64,000 nucleotides of DNA. It comes from Flavobacterium channae (GTDB lineage Bacteria > Bacteroidota > Bacteroidia > Flavobacteriales > Flavobacteriaceae). Below are positions 62,601 to 64,000 of this stretch, piece by piece (the stretch's first letter is position 1; each line of letters opens with the position of its first letter). The notes under the pieces are model-generated. The model saw only the letters and a list, made by a program, of their open reading frames with translations, was not told the origin of the DNA and made no database searches. The stretch covers positions 2,744,468 through 2,808,467 of the forward strand of contig NZ_CP089096.1 of assembly GCF_021172165.1 (NCBI RefSeq), in the 5' to 3' direction. Position numbers and translations under genes: made by a program.

Positions 62601-63032
62601 TTATTTACAAGCGATTTTTTTCACACGATTACCATGTCTTCCGCCTTCAAATGGAGTATTTAAAAAAGTATCTACCATTTCAACAGCTTGTTGAATAGAA
62701 GTATAACGTGCAGGAATACTTATAATATTAGCATCGTTATGTTGGCGTGCTAAAGCAGCAATTTCTTTTGTCCAACATAAAGCGGCACGAATATCTTGGT
62801 GCTTGTTAACCGTCATAGCAATTCCGTTTCCAGAACCACAAATTACGATTCCTAAATCGGCTTTTTTACTTTCTACATCGTAGGCTACTGGGTGACCAAA
62901 ATCGGGATAATCTACGCTATCAAAAGTATCGGTTCCGTGATTAAAAACCGTATGTCCTTTTTCTTCTAAATATTGAACAATCGCTTTTTTATAATCTGGA
63001 CCAGCGTGGTCATTTCCAATTGAAATTTTCAT
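62601..63032 (-). CDS. rpiB: Ribose-5-phosphate isomerase B
   Basis: A 143-residue RpiB/LacAB family protein: ISIGNDHAGPDYKKAI with catalytic-side Asp-His, DSVDYPDFGHPVA, LGIVICGSGNGIAMTVNK with the active Cys, and HNDANIISIPARY. It interconverts ribose-5-phosphate and ribulose-5-phosphate. The frame is open to 63059, but the -7 box TACTTTTG (63064-63057) overlaps that extension, so MKISIGNDHAG at 63032 is used. Confidence 0.95.
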   Translation of the reverse strand: MKISIGNDHAGPDYKKAIVQYLEEKGHTVFNHGTDTFDSVDYPDFGHPVAYDVESKKADLGIVICGSGNGIAMTVNKHQDIRAALCWTKEIAALARQHNDANIISIPARYTSIQQAVEMVDTFLNTPFEGGRHGNRVKKIACK

Positions 63033-63056
63033 AAGTTGTTGTGTCTTTTGTATATG

Positions 63057-63064
63057 CAAAAGTA
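63057..63064 (-). promoter_or_regulatory. -7 box of rpiB
   Basis: CAAAAGTA is TACTTTTG on the minus strand, 24 bp before the ATG. Confidence 0.5.
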
Positions 63065-63654
63065 CTAAAGAAATAGAAGTAATAATAATATGATTCTGGT
63101 TTTGATATTTTTTTAATTATTTCGTTTAAAATCAGAGAATTATACAATAAACTAACCTTAAAAATACACTTTGTTAACTTCTAAATGTAAATCGTTGAAA
63201 ATCAGTTAATATTAAATTAACACTCATTGTTAACAACTTTGGATAGAAATTTAGAAGTTTTTTTAGGTTGCATTAAAAAATTTTGTAATCAAAAATTGAA
63301 ATGAAAAAATCAAGCAGAGTTATTATTTTTTGTTGAAAAATTATCAATACAAATTCACAGGTTATTAACATAAAATTAAAAGTAAACTTATTTACAATTT
63401 AATTCAAATTCTGTATTTCAACAGTTGTTAATAACTCAAAAATAAAAAATAAAAATCATCAGATTTTCAAATATTTAATTAAAATTAACAATGTTAATTA
63501 CGTTGTATAACTTAGGATAACTTTATAAAAATGGATTTCTTAAAAAACTTATTCCACATATTAACACGCTATAATAACCATCATAAATTTAAATTTAATT
63601 AAAAATATTTTTTGTTGTTTTTAATATATGTTGAAAACTTTCAACTTTAAAAAA
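63065..63654. other. 590-bp gene-free AT-rich region, candidate replication origin
   Basis: No credible gene is present. The stretch is extremely AT-rich and has nine TGTTAA/TTAACA words (63172, 63217, 63228 palindrome, 63365, 63426, 63485, 63492, 63561) and several DnaA-box-like 9-mers: TGTTGAAAA twice (63331, 63629), CGTTGAAAA (63193), TTATCAATA (63341), TTATTAACA (63362 and inverted at 63426), and TTATTCCACA (63549). Inverted repeats are also present (TTGTTAACAA at 63227; GTTGAAA-AC-TTTCAAC at 63630). The pattern fits an oriC, but neither dnaA nor a known origin neighbour is in view; a general regulatory or structural region is the alternative. Confidence 0.35.
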
Positions 63655-63894
63655 TTAAACAATTTTTAAATGATCGTCTTCATTTAGTTTTTTTAGAATT
63701 TCTTTTACGGTTGCTTCGTCGTTTGGATGTACTTTTAATTTGATACCGCCATAAGCAATTGTAGCGAAAGGATCGATTCCTACAATAGTTTCGTTTTCAA
63801 AAAAATAAGCAATTCCTTCTTGCTCTAATAAATTTTTAATAATTAAAGTTTCGTGTTGGTAAGTAAACACGGCAATGGTAATGAAGTTTTCCAT
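63655..63894 (-). CDS. DUF2007 domain protein (putative signal-transducing protein)
   Basis: A 79-residue cytosolic protein. IAVFTYQHETLIIKNLLEQEGIAYFFENE and the end GIKLKVHPNDEATVKEILKKL match the small ferredoxin-like DUF2007 family, which is annotated as putative signal transducing protein. Function unknown. It is followed by the gene-free region and preceded by the terminator of the next gene. Confidence 0.88.
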   Translation of the reverse strand: MENFITIAVFTYQHETLIIKNLLEQEGIAYFFENETIVGIDPFATIAYGGIKLKVHPNDEATVKEILKKLNEDDHLKIV

Positions 63895-63897
63895 AAA

Positions 63898-63930
63898 ATA
63901 AAAAAGGGTTCTTATGATTATAGAACCCTA
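63898..63930 (-). terminator. Terminator of the gene at the right edge
   Basis: GGGTTCT-N9-AGAACCC is a perfect 7-bp stem; on the minus strand it is followed by TTTTTTATTTT. It ends the partial gene at 63939. Confidence 0.82.
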
Positions 63931-63938
63931 GCTTTTTA

Positions 63939-64000
63939 TTAAACAATAAATTTTTCTTTTTTATTTTCGATAAGGATATTTTTAACCTTATCAACATTTT
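63939..64000 (-). CDS. C-terminal end of an unidentified gene
   Basis: The minus strand reads NVDKVKNILIENKKEKFIV and stop in one frame, right before the terminator at 63898-63930. Only about 20 codons are inside the window, so no identification is possible. Confidence 0.4.
   Translation of the reverse strand, partial: NVDKVKNILIENKKEKFIV

Noticed and set aside
63065-63654. CRISPR array or small RNA gene in the gene-free region
   Set aside because: No regular direct repeats with spacers and no promoter-terminator pair were found; the short repeats are irregular hexamers and 9-mers.

Overview
The window is AT-rich chromosomal DNA from a member of the Bacteroidota, most probably a Flavobacterium or close relative. 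This rests on the recA, ppc, dprA and tex proteins, on families typical of flavobacteria (DUF4254, DUF6427, DUF6341, an HU/SPOR fusion), and on promoters of the Bacteroidota form TTG-N17..23-TAnnTTTG with no clear Shine-Dalgarno sequences. Several gene starts were moved downstream of the longest reading frame because that promoter box overlaps the longer 5' end (recA, upp, rpiB, the CapK-like gene). No tRNA, rRNA, CRISPR array, prophage or insertion sequence was seen.

Layout. 1-24.1 kb is a housekeeping region of short transcription units: a TrhP-like U32 gene cut by the window edge and overlapping trhO; divergent recA; a lipoprotein, an ECF sigma factor and an anti-sigma/outer-membrane-barrel protein; plsC-like, trpS, a lipoprotein, ppc, dprA; an HU/SPOR protein; an acyl-CoA thioesterase; padR with three tandem paralogous membrane proteins; a PaaE-like reductase; a family 9 glycosyltransferase, DUF4254, upp, DUF6427, DUF6341, purD and a CapK-like adenylate-forming enzyme. 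About 24.1-55.5 kb is one minus-strand surface-polysaccharide locus of about 30 genes. 55.6-63 kb returns to housekeeping genes (CarboxypepD_reg protein, GH3-like, LytM-like, tatA, tex, DUF1294, nnrD, rpiB). 63.07-63.65 kb is the only long gene-free stretch; it is very AT-rich, full of TGTTAA/TTAACA words and DnaA-box-like 9-mers, and may be a replication origin. A DUF2007 gene and the end of another gene close the window.

The polysaccharide locus. It is transcribed from a DUF6909-type gene through wzz, rfbB, rfbA, (86-bp structured spacer), rfbC, rfbD, a PagL-like lipid A deacylase, a GIN-domain lipoprotein, an ArnC/GtrB-like transferase, a sugar formyltransferase, a sugar aminotransferase, a GT39-type transferase, an SDR protein, a TIM-barrel isomerase, more glycosyltransferases including a 1,201-residue membrane protein, an FAD enzyme, two lipoproteins, a Wzx-like flippase, a hexapeptide acyltransferase, two Wzy/WaaL-like proteins, three further glycosyltransferases, a UDP-xylose synthase and the initiating phosphoglycosyl transferase. 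Together these predict a Wzx/Wzy-type O-antigen or capsule with dTDP-L-rhamnose, a dTDP-4-amino (probably 4-formamido) dideoxysugar and UDP-xylose as precursors.

Most interesting observations: TrhO carries an extra C-terminal domain resembling the beta-barrel of U32 proteins and is translationally coupled to a U32 gene of the same tRNA-hydroxylation pathway; a small lipoprotein is a stand-alone copy of the C-terminal domain of the giant 1,201-residue protein in the same locus; a PadR regulator with a palindromic operator precedes three tandem paralogues; the LytM-like protein has lost two of four zinc ligands; and an 86-bp spacer is built of degenerate octamers in inverted arrangement.
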